Below, in pieces: positions 51,750 to 61,204 of a stretch of 64,000 nucleotides of DNA (position 1 is the first letter of the stretch; every line of letters starts with the position of its first letter). Under the pieces are notes generated by a model, which saw only the letters and a program-made list of their open reading frames with translations, ran no database searches and was not told where the DNA came from. The DNA lies in NCBI GenBank assembly GCA_965216965.1, contig CBDCGX010000003.1, forward strand, positions 1-64,000, written 5' to 3'. Origin of the DNA: CBDAKK01 sp965216965. GTDB taxonomy: Bacteria > Spirochaetota > Spirochaetia > WTKD01 > G963693115. The position numbers and the translations under genes were made by a program.

Positions 51750-53399
51750 CTATAGTGCAATATTTCTAAGTTTTTGGAATAATGCTGTTTGTTCAATGGG
51801 GGTTAATTTTCCAAAGACATTTAGTACAGTATCTTTACATATATTATTTTTTTTATGGCGTACTATTTCTGAAGAAGAGGATGATCTTTCTTCTTGTAAT
51901 GTGTCTTTTAGAATATTTTCCCATGTATGTATGTGCTTCTGTAATGTTTTCTTGTTATAGTTATGATGTATTTGTTTAAAAAATATTCGTGGGGCTTTAG
52001 ATTCTTTCTTTCGGTTTATTGGTATATGCGTTTGTACAAGAAAATTCATGGTAAGCATATGTGATATGGCACCATTGTTTTTTGTTAGAAGAATAGTTCT
52101 TGTTTTTTTTCGATTATCTTTCCAATGAGTAAACCATTTTTCATACATAGCGAGAGAAGAGTCTTGTTTTATTGGGTGATTATATCGAGTAATGGAAAGA
52201 GAATACGGAAGGTTTATATATGATTTTCTTGTAATAGAGTCTAGCGTAGATATACGATTCCCATTCCGTTCAGAAGAATAGTTAGTGTGAGGATAACAGT
52301 GTGATCCACATATATCTGTGCTTACATCAAACCCTACAATATAAACGGTGTTTTTTGTAACATTCCATGCTAGTTCTATGGCAGTTCCCATAACAGTTGC
52401 GTAGTATGATAGTTGTATATGCGAAGGGTTAAGAGCTAATAGTATTTCAGGAAAGTCATTTGTGTGAAGTATTATTATTTTTTCATTATTTTTATAAAAA
52501 AGATGTGTTCTTGCTGCACTTATAGGCATTGCTACGTAAGGCCGTTGTGGTTTGGGGATTTTTGATATGTATTCTTTTATAAGATAATGGATATGAAGAT
52601 GTTTTTGTGCATAAAAGCTGGCATCTTGGTGTACGATAATATCGGGAATTATATCGTTTGCATATAAACATTCGAGAGATGAGCTTGTTGCAATAATAAT
52701 TATATGGGGTCGGATAGTTTTTAAATATTGTGTATGGTATAATAAGCTAGGACCTGCACCAATTACTACAGCAGGCAAAGAGCTTGCCTTTTCAATAACA
52801 TATGAGGCATTTGTGTTTTTATAGTGGAATACTGCATTAGATATCCATCTTTTTACAAAAAATGTTTCTGTAATACGTTCTGCTGCAAAGAGCTCTAATA
52901 CTTCTTTTATTATTTTTAACACCTCTTTCGATTGTTTTGTCCATATGGAAAGAGAAGGGTTCCAGTGTAATACAATGATTTCTTGAAGAGAAAATTGACG
53001 GAGAAGCGATTGAAGCACTGTATATGTATGTTTATTGTTGTGATTATAATGTATTATGTTTCCTGACGAAAATATTTCTTCTTCTGATTTTGCTACATAA
53101 TTTTTATTATGTAGCATATAGTTTTTTTTTGAAAACATGTAAATTGCTGTGTGTAAATAAATAGAAATTATAGTTGCATCTGGATATTGTTCAATAATAG
53201 GATTGTTTTCGTATCCCATTGCTGCTCCTACAATTACAAATATTTTAGGGTTTTTATCTTTGTTTTGTGGAGAGAAAAGTTGTTGAGTAATAGTATTTTG
53301 GGCTTCTTTATTAGGATTATAAGAAGAATGTAATAGTTTCCCATTTATTTTGCATGTAGAGATACCTCTAGGTGATGTGAAAAATAATGGATTATTCAA
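51750..53399 (-). CDS. MptE-like / motility-accessory (Maf-type) glycosyltransferase, DUF115
   Basis: 549 residues. The central domain has VVIGAGPSLLYH, a Rossmann-like nucleotide-sugar or pterin site, then PDIIVHQDASFYAQKH and TVYIVGFDVSTD, typical of the 6-hydroxymethylpterin-pyrophosphokinase-like MAF family. In motile bacteria such proteins transfer nonulosonic acids to flagellin. That link is consistent with the NeuB-like gene at 37667. Its ATG lies inside the end of the upstream repeat-protein gene (4-base overlap), so the two are translationally coupled. Confidence 0.75.
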   Translation of the reverse strand: MNNPLFFTSPRGISTCKINGKLLHSSYNPNKEAQNTITQQLFSPQNKDKNPKIFVIVGAAMGYENNPIIEQYPDATIISIYLHTAIYMFSKKNYMLHNKNYVAKSEEEIFSSGNIIHYNHNNKHTYTVLQSLLRQFSLQEIIVLHWNPSLSIWTKQSKEVLKIIKEVLELFAAERITETFFVKRWISNAVFHYKNTNASYVIEKASSLPAVVIGAGPSLLYHTQYLKTIRPHIIIIATSSSLECLYANDIIPDIIVHQDASFYAQKHLHIHYLIKEYISKIPKPQRPYVAMPISAARTHLFYKNNEKIIILHTNDFPEILLALNPSHIQLSYYATVMGTAIELAWNVTKNTVYIVGFDVSTDICGSHCYPHTNYSSERNGNRISTLDSITRKSYINLPYSLSITRYNHPIKQDSSLAMYEKWFTHWKDNRKKTRTILLTKNNGAISHMLTMNFLVQTHIPINRKKESKAPRIFFKQIHHNYNKKTLQKHIHTWENILKDTLQEERSSSSSEIVRHKKNNICKDTVLNVFGKLTPIEQTALFQKLRNIAL

Positions 53400-55891
53400 T
53401 GTGTTTTATAATCACGATGAATCCCAAGAGATTTACATAATTTCATATAATCTTTGTAAACAGGGTGAGCTATAAAGGAGGCATATACATTAGAGGGTAG
53501 TTTTTCTATATGTTCTTGAAGAAATGTAAGAATCCTTTGTAACAGATTTCTTTGTTGTTTAGAAACATGTTGTGGAAAAGATATTTTTTTTACTGGTTGA
53601 TTGCTAGTATTGTATCTCATCTGCCGCATATTTTGTATCCTTTCCGAAGATTTAAGCAAATATTTTATACGGCGTTCTAATTGAGTAAGTTTTCTATCTA
53701 GGACAGTATAGTGATTTCTTGAAACAGCGTGTGAAAAGGGCGACATGGTGGAGTGTTCCTTTATTGATGAGGACTTCAAATACTTTATAGAGGCTTTTGT
53801 TCGGTAAGGTGTCTTTATTGTCTTTGTAGGAGCTGTAATAAGATATGAAGAAGGTTTTTGACTTTTCTTTTTATAAATAACATCATTTCCATTTTTATTT
53901 ATGACGTTGACAACTTCATTTAGACTTAAGGGAGCAGAGTCATTTTCGTCTGCTATAGAGGAATTATGTATGCTGTTATTGTTATCAGTGCTAGTGGTCT
54001 TTATAATTGACATGCTATTGTTATAGGGGGGATTATCTGTTATTTCTGAAGTGTCTTTTTTTATTTGAAACGATTCATATGATTTATCGATTTCTAAAGT
54101 ACTAGAGCGGCTTTCTGTATTATCTTTTTCTAAAGGTATAAGATTATTGGTCTTTGGTGTATTATTTGTGCTTATATTTAAAGATATAGCGGTGTTTTTA
54201 GACGCTGTATCGCTATTCTCAATTGTATTAGTCGTTTTTGTTTCAAGAATTGTATGTAGTTCGTTTTCATCTAAGGCACTAGAAGTATTGAGGAAATCAC
54301 TTTCATGATTGTCATCTTTTTTTGGAGGTGTAGGTGAGTGTTCTTGTGATATATTTTCCTTTCCATCTAAGGCACTAGAAGTATTGAGGAAATCACTTTC
54401 ATGATTGTCATCTTTTTTTGGAGGTGTAGGTGAGTGTTCTTGTGATATATTTTCCTTTCCATCTAAGGCACTAGAAGTATTGAGGAAATCACTTTCATGA
54501 TTGTCATCTTTTTTTGGAGGTGTAGGTGAGTGTTCTTGTGATATATTTTCCTTTCCATCTAAGGCACTAGAAGTATTGAGGAAATCACTTTCATGATTGT
54601 CATCTTTTTTTGGAGGTGTAGGTGAGTGTTCTTGTGATATATTTTCCTTTCCATCTAAGGCACTAGAAGTATTGAGGAAATCACTTTCATGATTGTCATC
54701 TTTTTTTGGAGGTGTAGGTGAGTGTTCTTGTGATATATTTTCCTTTCCATCTAAGGCACTAGAAGTATTGAGGAAATCACTTTCATGATTGTCATCTTTT
54801 TTTGGAGGTGTAGGTGAGTGTTCTTGCGATATATTTTCCTTTCCATCTAAGGCACTAGAAGTATTGAGGAAATCACTTTCATGATTGTCATCTTTTTTTG
54901 GAGGTGTAGGTGAGTGTTCTTGCGATATATTTTCCTTTCCATCTAAGGCACTAGAAGTATTGAGGAAATCACTTTCATGATTGTCATCTTTTTTTGGAGG
55001 TGTAGGTGAGTGTTCTTGTGATATGTTTTTTTTAGTAGATGAGAGTGTGGAAGTGTTTGTGTTTGAAGGGTTGTGAGGTACATATATTCCATTGCTATTC
55101 TCAATTGTATTAGTCGTTTTTGTTTCAAGAATTGTATGTAGTTCGTCTTCATCTAAGGCACTAGAAGTATTGAGGAAATCACTTTCATGATTATCGTCTT
55201 TTTTTGGAGGCATGGGGGTGTTGCTTTGTGATATATTTTTTTCTTTAGCAGATGGAAGTGTGGGATTGTCTATATTTGGGGTGTTGGTATCTGCAGAGGC
55301 TTGGTTTTTATTAGTTGTTTGTGTGGAAGTGCTGGTTGCTTCAAGAATTGTGAGCAATTCATTTTTACTTAAAACACCATAATCGGAAGATGTATGTGTT
55401 GTATTGTTATCTTGTTTAAGAGAAGAGTCATGTTTAGGCGTGGTTGTGTTGTTTGACACAAATACGTTCTTATTTTCTAAAGAAGAGGGTATATTTTCAG
55501 AATTTGAGATGTCTTTTTTATTGGAAGAATTAGAAAGAGGAATGGGAGTATTCTCTTCTTTTGAGGAGCTGTTTTTTCCAAACAATGCATTAAATTCATT
55601 TTTATTAAGAGAATATGAGGATCCCATACTATCTTGATCAGATGAAGTGGAGTGGTTTCCCCCATTGTTCTTGACGATCTTGTCAGAGTGTTTATTTATT
55701 TCATCATGTAAGTCTATATCGTGATGCGGCGAAGAGAAGGGAGGAGAAGTTTCTTGTTCTCTATGTGCGGTTTCAAGATTACTTTCTTTAAAAGAAATAG
55801 AGCTATAGCTATCCTGTTCTAAAGGCAAGTCTTTCTCATTTTCTCCATTTTCATCAATGGGTGAATCTATATATAGCATTATTTTAGACAC
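53396..55891 (-). CDS. Repeat-rich, disordered protein coupled to the MptE-like gene
   Basis: 831 residues, mostly Ser/Asn/Asp/Thr-rich and probably disordered; no signal peptide. Residues ~290-545 hold eight tandem copies of a 32-residue unit (core ISQEHSPTPPKKDDNHESDF, then LNTSSALD). A module LDxxELxxIL recurs around the array: ALDEDELHTILE, ALDENELHTILE, SKNELLTILEA and LNKNEFNALF. The C-terminal ~130 residues are different, helical and basic (KLTQLERRIKYLLKSSERIQ, then FLQEHIEKLPSNVYASF), likely a folded domain. The helical LDxxELxxIL motifs might be docking sites. Function unknown; coupling to a Maf-type gene hints at motility. Confidence 0.75.
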   Translation of the reverse strand: MSKIMLYIDSPIDENGENEKDLPLEQDSYSSISFKESNLETAHREQETSPPFSSPHHDIDLHDEINKHSDKIVKNNGGNHSTSSDQDSMGSSYSLNKNEFNALFGKNSSSKEENTPIPLSNSSNKKDISNSENIPSSLENKNVFVSNNTTTPKHDSSLKQDNNTTHTSSDYGVLSKNELLTILEATSTSTQTTNKNQASADTNTPNIDNPTLPSAKEKNISQSNTPMPPKKDDNHESDFLNTSSALDEDELHTILETKTTNTIENSNGIYVPHNPSNTNTSTLSSTKKNISQEHSPTPPKKDDNHESDFLNTSSALDGKENISQEHSPTPPKKDDNHESDFLNTSSALDGKENISQEHSPTPPKKDDNHESDFLNTSSALDGKENISQEHSPTPPKKDDNHESDFLNTSSALDGKENISQEHSPTPPKKDDNHESDFLNTSSALDGKENISQEHSPTPPKKDDNHESDFLNTSSALDGKENISQEHSPTPPKKDDNHESDFLNTSSALDGKENISQEHSPTPPKKDDNHESDFLNTSSALDENELHTILETKTTNTIENSDTASKNTAISLNISTNNTPKTNNLIPLEKDNTESRSSTLEIDKSYESFQIKKDTSEITDNPPYNNSMSIIKTTSTDNNNSIHNSSIADENDSAPLSLNEVVNVINKNGNDVIYKKKSQKPSSYLITAPTKTIKTPYRTKASIKYLKSSSIKEHSTMSPFSHAVSRNHYTVLDRKLTQLERRIKYLLKSSERIQNMRQMRYNTSNQPVKKISFPQHVSKQQRNLLQRILTFLQEHIEKLPSNVYASFIAHPVYKDYMKLCKSLGIHRDYKTH
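54253..55020 (-). repeat. Eight copies of a 96-bp tandem coding repeat
   Basis: Units are nearly identical at the DNA level; only scattered single changes (such as tgtgat/tgcgat) separate them. Seven begin GKENISQ and one begins KKNISQ. A diverged ninth copy lies near 55150-55240. The unit is a multiple of three, so copies can be gained or lost without breaking the frame. Confidence 0.95.
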
Positions 55892-56060
55892 TCCTTGTCT
55901 TTTGCGAACATAATAATCTTCCTTCGTTTAGCTTATCGGCATATAGCTATATTTCTTTAATTGTAAAATAAAATATTTTTATTTAAATTATTGTAATTTT
56001 ATATAATAATTACTTTCAGTTTTAAAGCATTTGTGATTGTACTATTATAATTATAAAGGT

Positions 56061-56696
56061 ATGTTTGATAAATATTTGCTTGTTATTACGAAATACCCGC
56101 TTTCTGTTTTTGCTCGGATATGCATAAAATATAATATATCACCAAACATGGTAACGGTAGGTAGCCTTTTTTTTGCATTAAGCATGTTTGTAGGACTATG
56201 GAGAGGGTGGTTTGTCTTTGCACTTATTGTAGCAGTGTGTAATAGAATTATGGATGGGTTAGATGGATCTATAGCACGCATAAGTAATACAAAAAGTGTA
56301 AGTGGTGGTTTTTTAGACATTGTAATTGATTATGTATTTTATGCAGCAGTTCCACTTGGTATGGCATTCTATTCTCCCAATCGATTTGCAATTATTGGTT
56401 CTGTAGTGCTTTTTACATATACTCTTTCGGGAGTAACATTTATGGCATCTTCTTCAGCAGCGGCAAAACTTTCTCTTAGGAGTACTGCTTTTTCTCAAAA
56501 ATCAATTTATTACCCTATAAATCTTATAGAGGGGGGAGAAACAATTATTTTTAGTTTTCTTGTCTGCATAATTCCTCAGTATTTTTTTGTATTAGGACTC
56601 ATAATGGCATTATCTATTATGTGCAGTCTTCCTTTTAGAATATGGCTTCATTATAAGACCTTTAGGGAAAATGAAGATCTAAATATGCATTCTTAG
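56061..56696 (+). CDS. CDP-alcohol phosphatidyltransferase
   Basis: About 211 residues from ATG 56061 with AAAGG upstream (an alternative start eight codons earlier is less likely). The family motif DGLDGSIAR, then eight residues, GGFLD and ID, is intact. Five or six transmembrane segments. These enzymes attach an alcohol to CDP-diacylglycerol; whether this makes phosphatidylglycerophosphate, phosphatidylcholine or another lipid cannot be told. DUF1015 follows by 24 bp. Confidence 0.85.
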   Translation: MFDKYLLVITKYPLSVFARICIKYNISPNMVTVGSLFFALSMFVGLWRGWFVFALIVAVCNRIMDGLDGSIARISNTKSVSGGFLDIVIDYVFYAAVPLGMAFYSPNRFAIIGSVVLFTYTLSGVTFMASSSAAAKLSLRSTAFSQKSIYYPINLIEGGETIIFSFLVCIIPQYFFVLGLIMALSIMCSLPFRIWLHYKTFRENEDLNMHS

Positions 56697-56720
56697 AAGA
56701 AGTATTATACTAATTAATAT

Positions 56721-58022
56721 ATGTATTCAATAGAACACCTTGCGTTAAGGATGCCAGACTTGCTTCTTCCCAATAAAGAGATAGATTTATACGCGTGGAG
56801 CGTAATTGCGTGTGATCAATTTACGAGTGATGTTTCATATTGGGATAAAGTTGCACATATCGTAAAGGATAAACCATCAACGTTTCGTCTTATGCTTCCA
56901 GAAATTTATATAGAATTACACAAGGAATTACTTCCTCAGTATTTTGAATCAATAAGGAGTCATACGCGTACATATCTCAAAAATTCAATATTTACTACTC
57001 ACAAAGACTGCTTTTTACTTGTAAAACGAAAAACATTGCAGAATCGAACTCGGTATGGGATTATGATGCAAATTGATTTGGCTCAGTATGATCCCAATCC
57101 TCATGCAAATACAATTATAAAATCTACTGAAGCGATAGTTTCGTCTCGTCTTCCAAAGCGTATAGAAATGCGTAAAAACACTATGCTTGATTTACCACAT
57201 GTGCTCATGCTTTATAATGACCCTGAGAAGGTACTCGTTCAAGCTTTACTCAAAATAGTGGAGAAGACTGCATATTCTACAGATCTTATGTTAGGAGGGG
57301 GGCATGTTACAGGTTTTTTTTGTAATAGAGAAGAAGGTAAAAAGAAAATAGAAGCTATTTTAGGTAGTATATTTAGGGAAACCATTAGTAATAATAAACA
57401 TACTCTTTTTGCTGTGGGAGATGGTAATCACTCTTTGATGGCAGCAAAGCAGGTATGGCAAGATAGAGGCAGTAATATGAATGCTCCAGAACGATGGGCT
57501 CTTGTTGAACTTGTAAATGTTTTTGATGAGGGATTGCCCGTAGAACCAATACATAGAGTGCTTTTTGATGCAGATTATAAAATGTTGTGTAGTACATTAC
57601 AATCTCAAGGAGATATTGTTGAATACGAGAAAATTTCAGATGCAAAACAACATAGTAAGAAAACGTCTGCAATTGTAGCATATAGAAATAATAGTAATTC
57701 CATGGTATATGCATTGTGGCATCCTCATAACACACATGATATTACTGTTCTTAACTTTGAGAAAATATTAGAAAAAAATGAGAATTGTTATAAAAAAATA
57801 GATTTCACTCATGAGGAAGAATATTCTCTTTCTTTTTCTGAGAAGAAAGAATCAAAAAATATAACTATTATACTTCCCCACATACCAAAAGAATGTATCT
57901 TTGAATATGTGTATTCTCATACTGTTTTTCCTCGAAAATCATTCTCACTTGGAGAGGCAGAAGAAAAACGTTACTATATAGAAGCGTGCTTGCATTCTTC
58001 TGAAGAGAATGGGATTTTATAG
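56721..58022 (+). CDS. DUF1015 family protein
   Basis: 433 residues matching DUF1015: LDLYAWSVIACDQFTSDVSYW is the counterpart of the conserved start, followed by PSTFRLMLPEIYIEL and AVGDGNHSLMAAK. Known members are ParB-nuclease/SerK-like kinases, so an ADP- or ATP-dependent serine kinase activity is possible, but the relation is only by family. Soluble, no signal peptide. May share the transcript of the CDP-alcohol transferase. Confidence 0.8.
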   Translation: MYSIEHLALRMPDLLLPNKEIDLYAWSVIACDQFTSDVSYWDKVAHIVKDKPSTFRLMLPEIYIELHKELLPQYFESIRSHTRTYLKNSIFTTHKDCFLLVKRKTLQNRTRYGIMMQIDLAQYDPNPHANTIIKSTEAIVSSRLPKRIEMRKNTMLDLPHVLMLYNDPEKVLVQALLKIVEKTAYSTDLMLGGGHVTGFFCNREEGKKKIEAILGSIFRETISNNKHTLFAVGDGNHSLMAAKQVWQDRGSNMNAPERWALVELVNVFDEGLPVEPIHRVLFDADYKMLCSTLQSQGDIVEYEKISDAKQHSKKTSAIVAYRNNSNSMVYALWHPHNTHDITVLNFEKILEKNENCYKKIDFTHEEEYSLSFSEKKESKNITIILPHIPKECIFEYVYSHTVFPRKSFSLGEAEEKRYYIEACLHSSEENGIL

Positions 58023-58109
58023 TAATAGATACGTTATAATTGTTAGTGTATTTATAGACTATTTCATTATGCAAAACAAAATGTGGTTCTATACGTTTAT
58101 GGGGTGCCT

Positions 58110-58595
58110 TTAACCCGTTGCTGTGGAATTAGCAGGTTTTATTTGAGAAGACATATTGCTTTTTAAATCATATGCATAAGAATTTTTTTGCATATGTATT
58201 ATATATATTGAATATATAATGAGCATGATTATAAATGCAGAAAAAAACAATATTGGAATAGATACAAAAAAGGATTCTCTATCTTGTATAATAATTCCCG
58301 GAGTGTATGATGCTGCGGTGCTAAAGATGGGAGTATCAAGTCGAATGAGATATTCGTTTTCTGAAAGAAGACCTACTCTATGTGCGTTCATTGTAATATA
58401 TGCTTTATTGGTATGAGCGAGGTAAGATTGTTCGGTCAGTGATTTCTTTATTGTTTTTAAACTTTCAACGTTCCTTTCTAATTTATTTGTTATGGATCGT
58501 TCCCCTATAAAAGAAATAATACCTCCTTTTGCAAAAATAAGCTGTAAAAAGAAGAACATACATAAAAAAGTAAAAATAATATTTCCTATGCGCAT
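58110..58595 (-). CDS. FtsB/DivIC-like septum protein with an extra C-terminal membrane helix
   Basis: 161 residues. N-terminal signal/transmembrane segment (IIFTFLCMFFFLQLIF), a coiled-coil stretch (SITNKLERNVESLKTIKKSL), then HRVGLLSENEYLIRLDTP, the pattern that ends FtsB/DivIC (gly-leu-x-x-x-x-glu...ile). A second helix near 108-133 (FFVSIPILFFSAFIIMLIIY) is not usual for the family. FtsB links FtsL and FtsQ in the divisome. Divergent from ftsZ, which supports a division role. Confidence 0.55.
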   Translation of the reverse strand: MRIGNIIFTFLCMFFFLQLIFAKGGIISFIGERSITNKLERNVESLKTIKKSLTEQSYLAHTNKAYITMNAHRVGLLSENEYLIRLDTPIFSTAASYTPGIIIQDRESFFVSIPILFFSAFIIMLIIYSIYIIHMQKNSYAYDLKSNMSSQIKPANSTATG

Positions 58596-58783
58596 TTGTA
58601 TTAAAATCGGCCCTTTTCTTGTAAATTTGATGTTTTTATGCTTATTTTCTAAATAAAGGCATGGTTATAGTAGGAATAAGGATATTAGTTATTAAAATAA
58701 TTACGAAAAGACATAATTTACTCTTGTAAAAAAAATCATATTTTGATATATTAAAGAAAAATATAACATATTTAAATTGTACC

Positions 58784-58791
58784 GGGGGGGG
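58784..58791 (+). promoter_or_regulatory. G8 tract serving as the ftsZ ribosome binding site
   Basis: Eight consecutive G (accggggggggacaaATG). It pairs with the anti-Shine-Dalgarno CCUCC only partly, yet nothing better exists. A homopolymer at this place could vary in length and change spacing. Confidence 0.7.
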
Positions 58792-58795
58792 ACAA

Positions 58796-60115
58796 ATGAA
58801 GTTTAGTGCTATAGAAGATGCTCCTGAAGAAATTTTTGACGATAGTCAATTTCGGAGTGCCAAAAAGAATATTATAGGCGGAGATGATATTTCTATCAAT
58901 CCGACACGGATAGCTGTGTTTGGAGTTGGTGGCGGTGGAGTAAATGCGATTAATCACATGGCTCGAGCGAAGATTAACGGAGTAGATCTCTATGCTGCAA
59001 ATACAGATGTCCAAACTCTTATTACATCGGTTGTAGAGAATGTTATTCCACTAGGGAAGAAAAAGTTTAAAGGACTTGGAGTGGGTGGAGATCCACTTAA
59101 GGGAGCAGAAGCTGCTAAAGAAATGATAAAAGATGTTGAGAAGGTTATTGCAGAATATGAAATGGTGTTTTTTGCTTCGGGATTTGGAGGTGGTACAGGA
59201 ACAGGAGCAACTCCAGTATTAGCAGAAATAGCAAAAGATTTGGGGATACTTACCGTAGGAGTTATAACAATGCCTTTTACACATGAGGGAGAACTTCGAT
59301 CTCATAATGCTATTCAAGGTCTTGAAGACATAGAAAGCATTCTTGATTCTCTCATTGTGATTCCTAATGATAATATATTGCGAGGTGATGTTATTTCTCC
59401 AGACGCAAAAATTGAAGAAAGTTTTTCGTTTGTAAACAAAATACTATCAGACTCTGTTTCGGCAATAACAGACATAATAACAATTCCTGGAACCATTAAT
59501 ATTGATTTTGCGGATATAGATGTGTGTTTAAGAAGTGCAGGAAGGGTCTCTATAGGTGTTGGGCTTTCTGATGCAAAAGACAATAACGGTGGTAGTGCTC
59601 ATAGAGCTACAGATATTGCGCTCAAAAATAAAGTAATAGATAAAGAAAATACCCAAACATTGCAAAATGCAAAACACATTATAGTGAATGCAGTTGCAGG
59701 GACAGCTGTATCGACGCAAGAATTAATGGCAATACCACAAATTATAATGGATAGAGCAAAAGGCAATAAACCAGTATTAAAGTATGGGTATAGAATTAGG
59801 AAAGATTGGGATAATCAGGTAAAAGTTACTATTATTGCTTCATCAGATGGGGTCGGACGAGGATTTAATTTTGATGCACATAGTATAACAAATAAAAAGA
59901 GGGAAGAAAAACCTCTGAACTCATTTGATCAATATTATAATAAAAACGAAGAAGTGAATATTTCTTCGCACCACGTTGATACAAAATCTTTTGAAAAAAT
60001 TTCTCAATCTGCTACAGCAAATGATGATGATTCGCTTATGCAAGTGCTTAGTCAAGAGGAATATCAGAGTCCTGCGTTAGAAAGATTAGTAGAAAGTGAA
60101 AGTCCCATTTTATAA
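58796..60115 (+). CDS. ftsZ: Cell division protein FtsZ
   Basis: 439 residues. GTP-binding motif GGGTGTGATPVLA (about 132-144), AVFGVGGGGVNAINHM at the N-terminal edge, and synergy loop region ATDIALKNKVID. An N-terminal extension of ~30 residues precedes the fold. The usual C-terminal peptide (like D-I-P-x-F-L/I-R) is not obvious; EEYQSPALERL near the end may be its divergent form. A run of eight G lies four bases before the ATG, serving as ribosome site. A GTP-dependent polymer forms the Z ring. Confidence 0.96.
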   Translation: MKFSAIEDAPEEIFDDSQFRSAKKNIIGGDDISINPTRIAVFGVGGGGVNAINHMARAKINGVDLYAANTDVQTLITSVVENVIPLGKKKFKGLGVGGDPLKGAEAAKEMIKDVEKVIAEYEMVFFASGFGGGTGTGATPVLAEIAKDLGILTVGVITMPFTHEGELRSHNAIQGLEDIESILDSLIVIPNDNILRGDVISPDAKIEESFSFVNKILSDSVSAITDIITIPGTINIDFADIDVCLRSAGRVSIGVGLSDAKDNNGGSAHRATDIALKNKVIDKENTQTLQNAKHIIVNAVAGTAVSTQELMAIPQIIMDRAKGNKPVLKYGYRIRKDWDNQVKVTIIASSDGVGRGFNFDAHSITNKKREEKPLNSFDQYYNKNEEVNISSHHVDTKSFEKISQSATANDDDSLMQVLSQEEYQSPALERLVESESPIL

Positions 60116-61084
60116 GTGGAATGCTGTTGTGTGTAATGTAGACTGTAAAGAACGTATTAAACAACAATTCCTAGATTATCTTGTTATAGAATGTCATGTT
60201 CAGAAAAACACTGTAGAAACATATATAGCAGAGATAGAACGGTTTTTAACATTTTGTAAAAAAAAAATATTATCCTTGCAGATTGCACAATACATAAAAT
60301 ACAACAATATATTTTATTTCGAAACGGTGATAATGAAGTAAAAGTTGAACATATATCATCTTCTTCTTATTCAAAGCAAACCAATAAAGGAATATCTTCT
60401 AATACAATACGAAAGATAGCCTCGGCCCTTAAGACATTTTTTAAATTTTGCATACTTGAAGATATCTGCAAGATCAATCCCATGAATGTACTCACGTTGC
60501 CTAAGGTGGAAAAACATATCCCAAGAGTTCTTGAGTCAGATCACATTCTTTCTTTTTTAGAAAGAATAGATGTATCTACTTACTTAGGGATTCGTGATAG
60601 AGCATTGTTTGAGCTTATGTATGCATGCGGTATGAGGGTGAGTGAGGTGGTACATATATTGATTCCACATCTTATGCTTGATGAGGCACTTATTAGAATA
60701 AGAGGGAAAGGGGATAAAGAAAGAATAGTGCCTATCGGGAAACAGGCGCTCTTATGGGTTAAAAAATATCTTAAAGAAGTACGACCGCATCTTAGTAAGA
60801 GAAGCTCATCACATACAGATTCGCTTTTCCTCAATTTTAGAGGGAAAACACTTTCTCGTAAAGGTATTTGGAAAAACTACAAAGAGTTACTTGGACCAAT
60901 ACAAGCAAGTTTACATACTCTTAGACATTCGTTTGCAACGCATCTTTTGCAAGGAGGAATGGATCTTAGAGTTGTACAGGAGCTACTGGGGCATGCAGAC
61001 CTTAGTACAACGCAAATATACACACATGTACAGGACAAAGCACTCCAACATGCTCATAAGAAATATCACCCCAGAAATAAATAA
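60096..61084 (+). CDS. Tyrosine recombinase XerC-like, frame broken in an A10 tract
   Basis: About 329 residues if the ten-A run at 60258-60267 were eleven (or eight). N-terminal SAM-like core-binding domain (KNTVETYIAEIERFLTFC) and catalytic domain with Arg (MRVSEV), HTLRHSFATHLL, ELLGHADLSTTQIYTH and the Tyr nucleophile. Start GTG 60096 overlaps the ftsZ end. The part downstream of the break (NIILADCTIHKIQQYI...) is normal for the family. Resolves chromosome dimers at dif with XerD. The break goes in the opposite direction from the other five in this window. Confidence 0.85.
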
Positions 61085-61204
61085 TAGGTAAGGGTTTTAA
61101 TATTAACATATAGGGAATTGTTACAATTAGAAGTCATGTTATATTATTGTGATAGGTAATGCCTTACATACAGTCAAAATATAGTTGGCATATGTATTAT
61201 ATAT

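Noticed and set aside
10492..61084. One shared programmed-frameshift motif at all six breaks
   Set aside because: Sites differ (TTT, A5, A6, A9, T7, A10), lie at different distances from the zero-frame stop, and xerC goes the other way.
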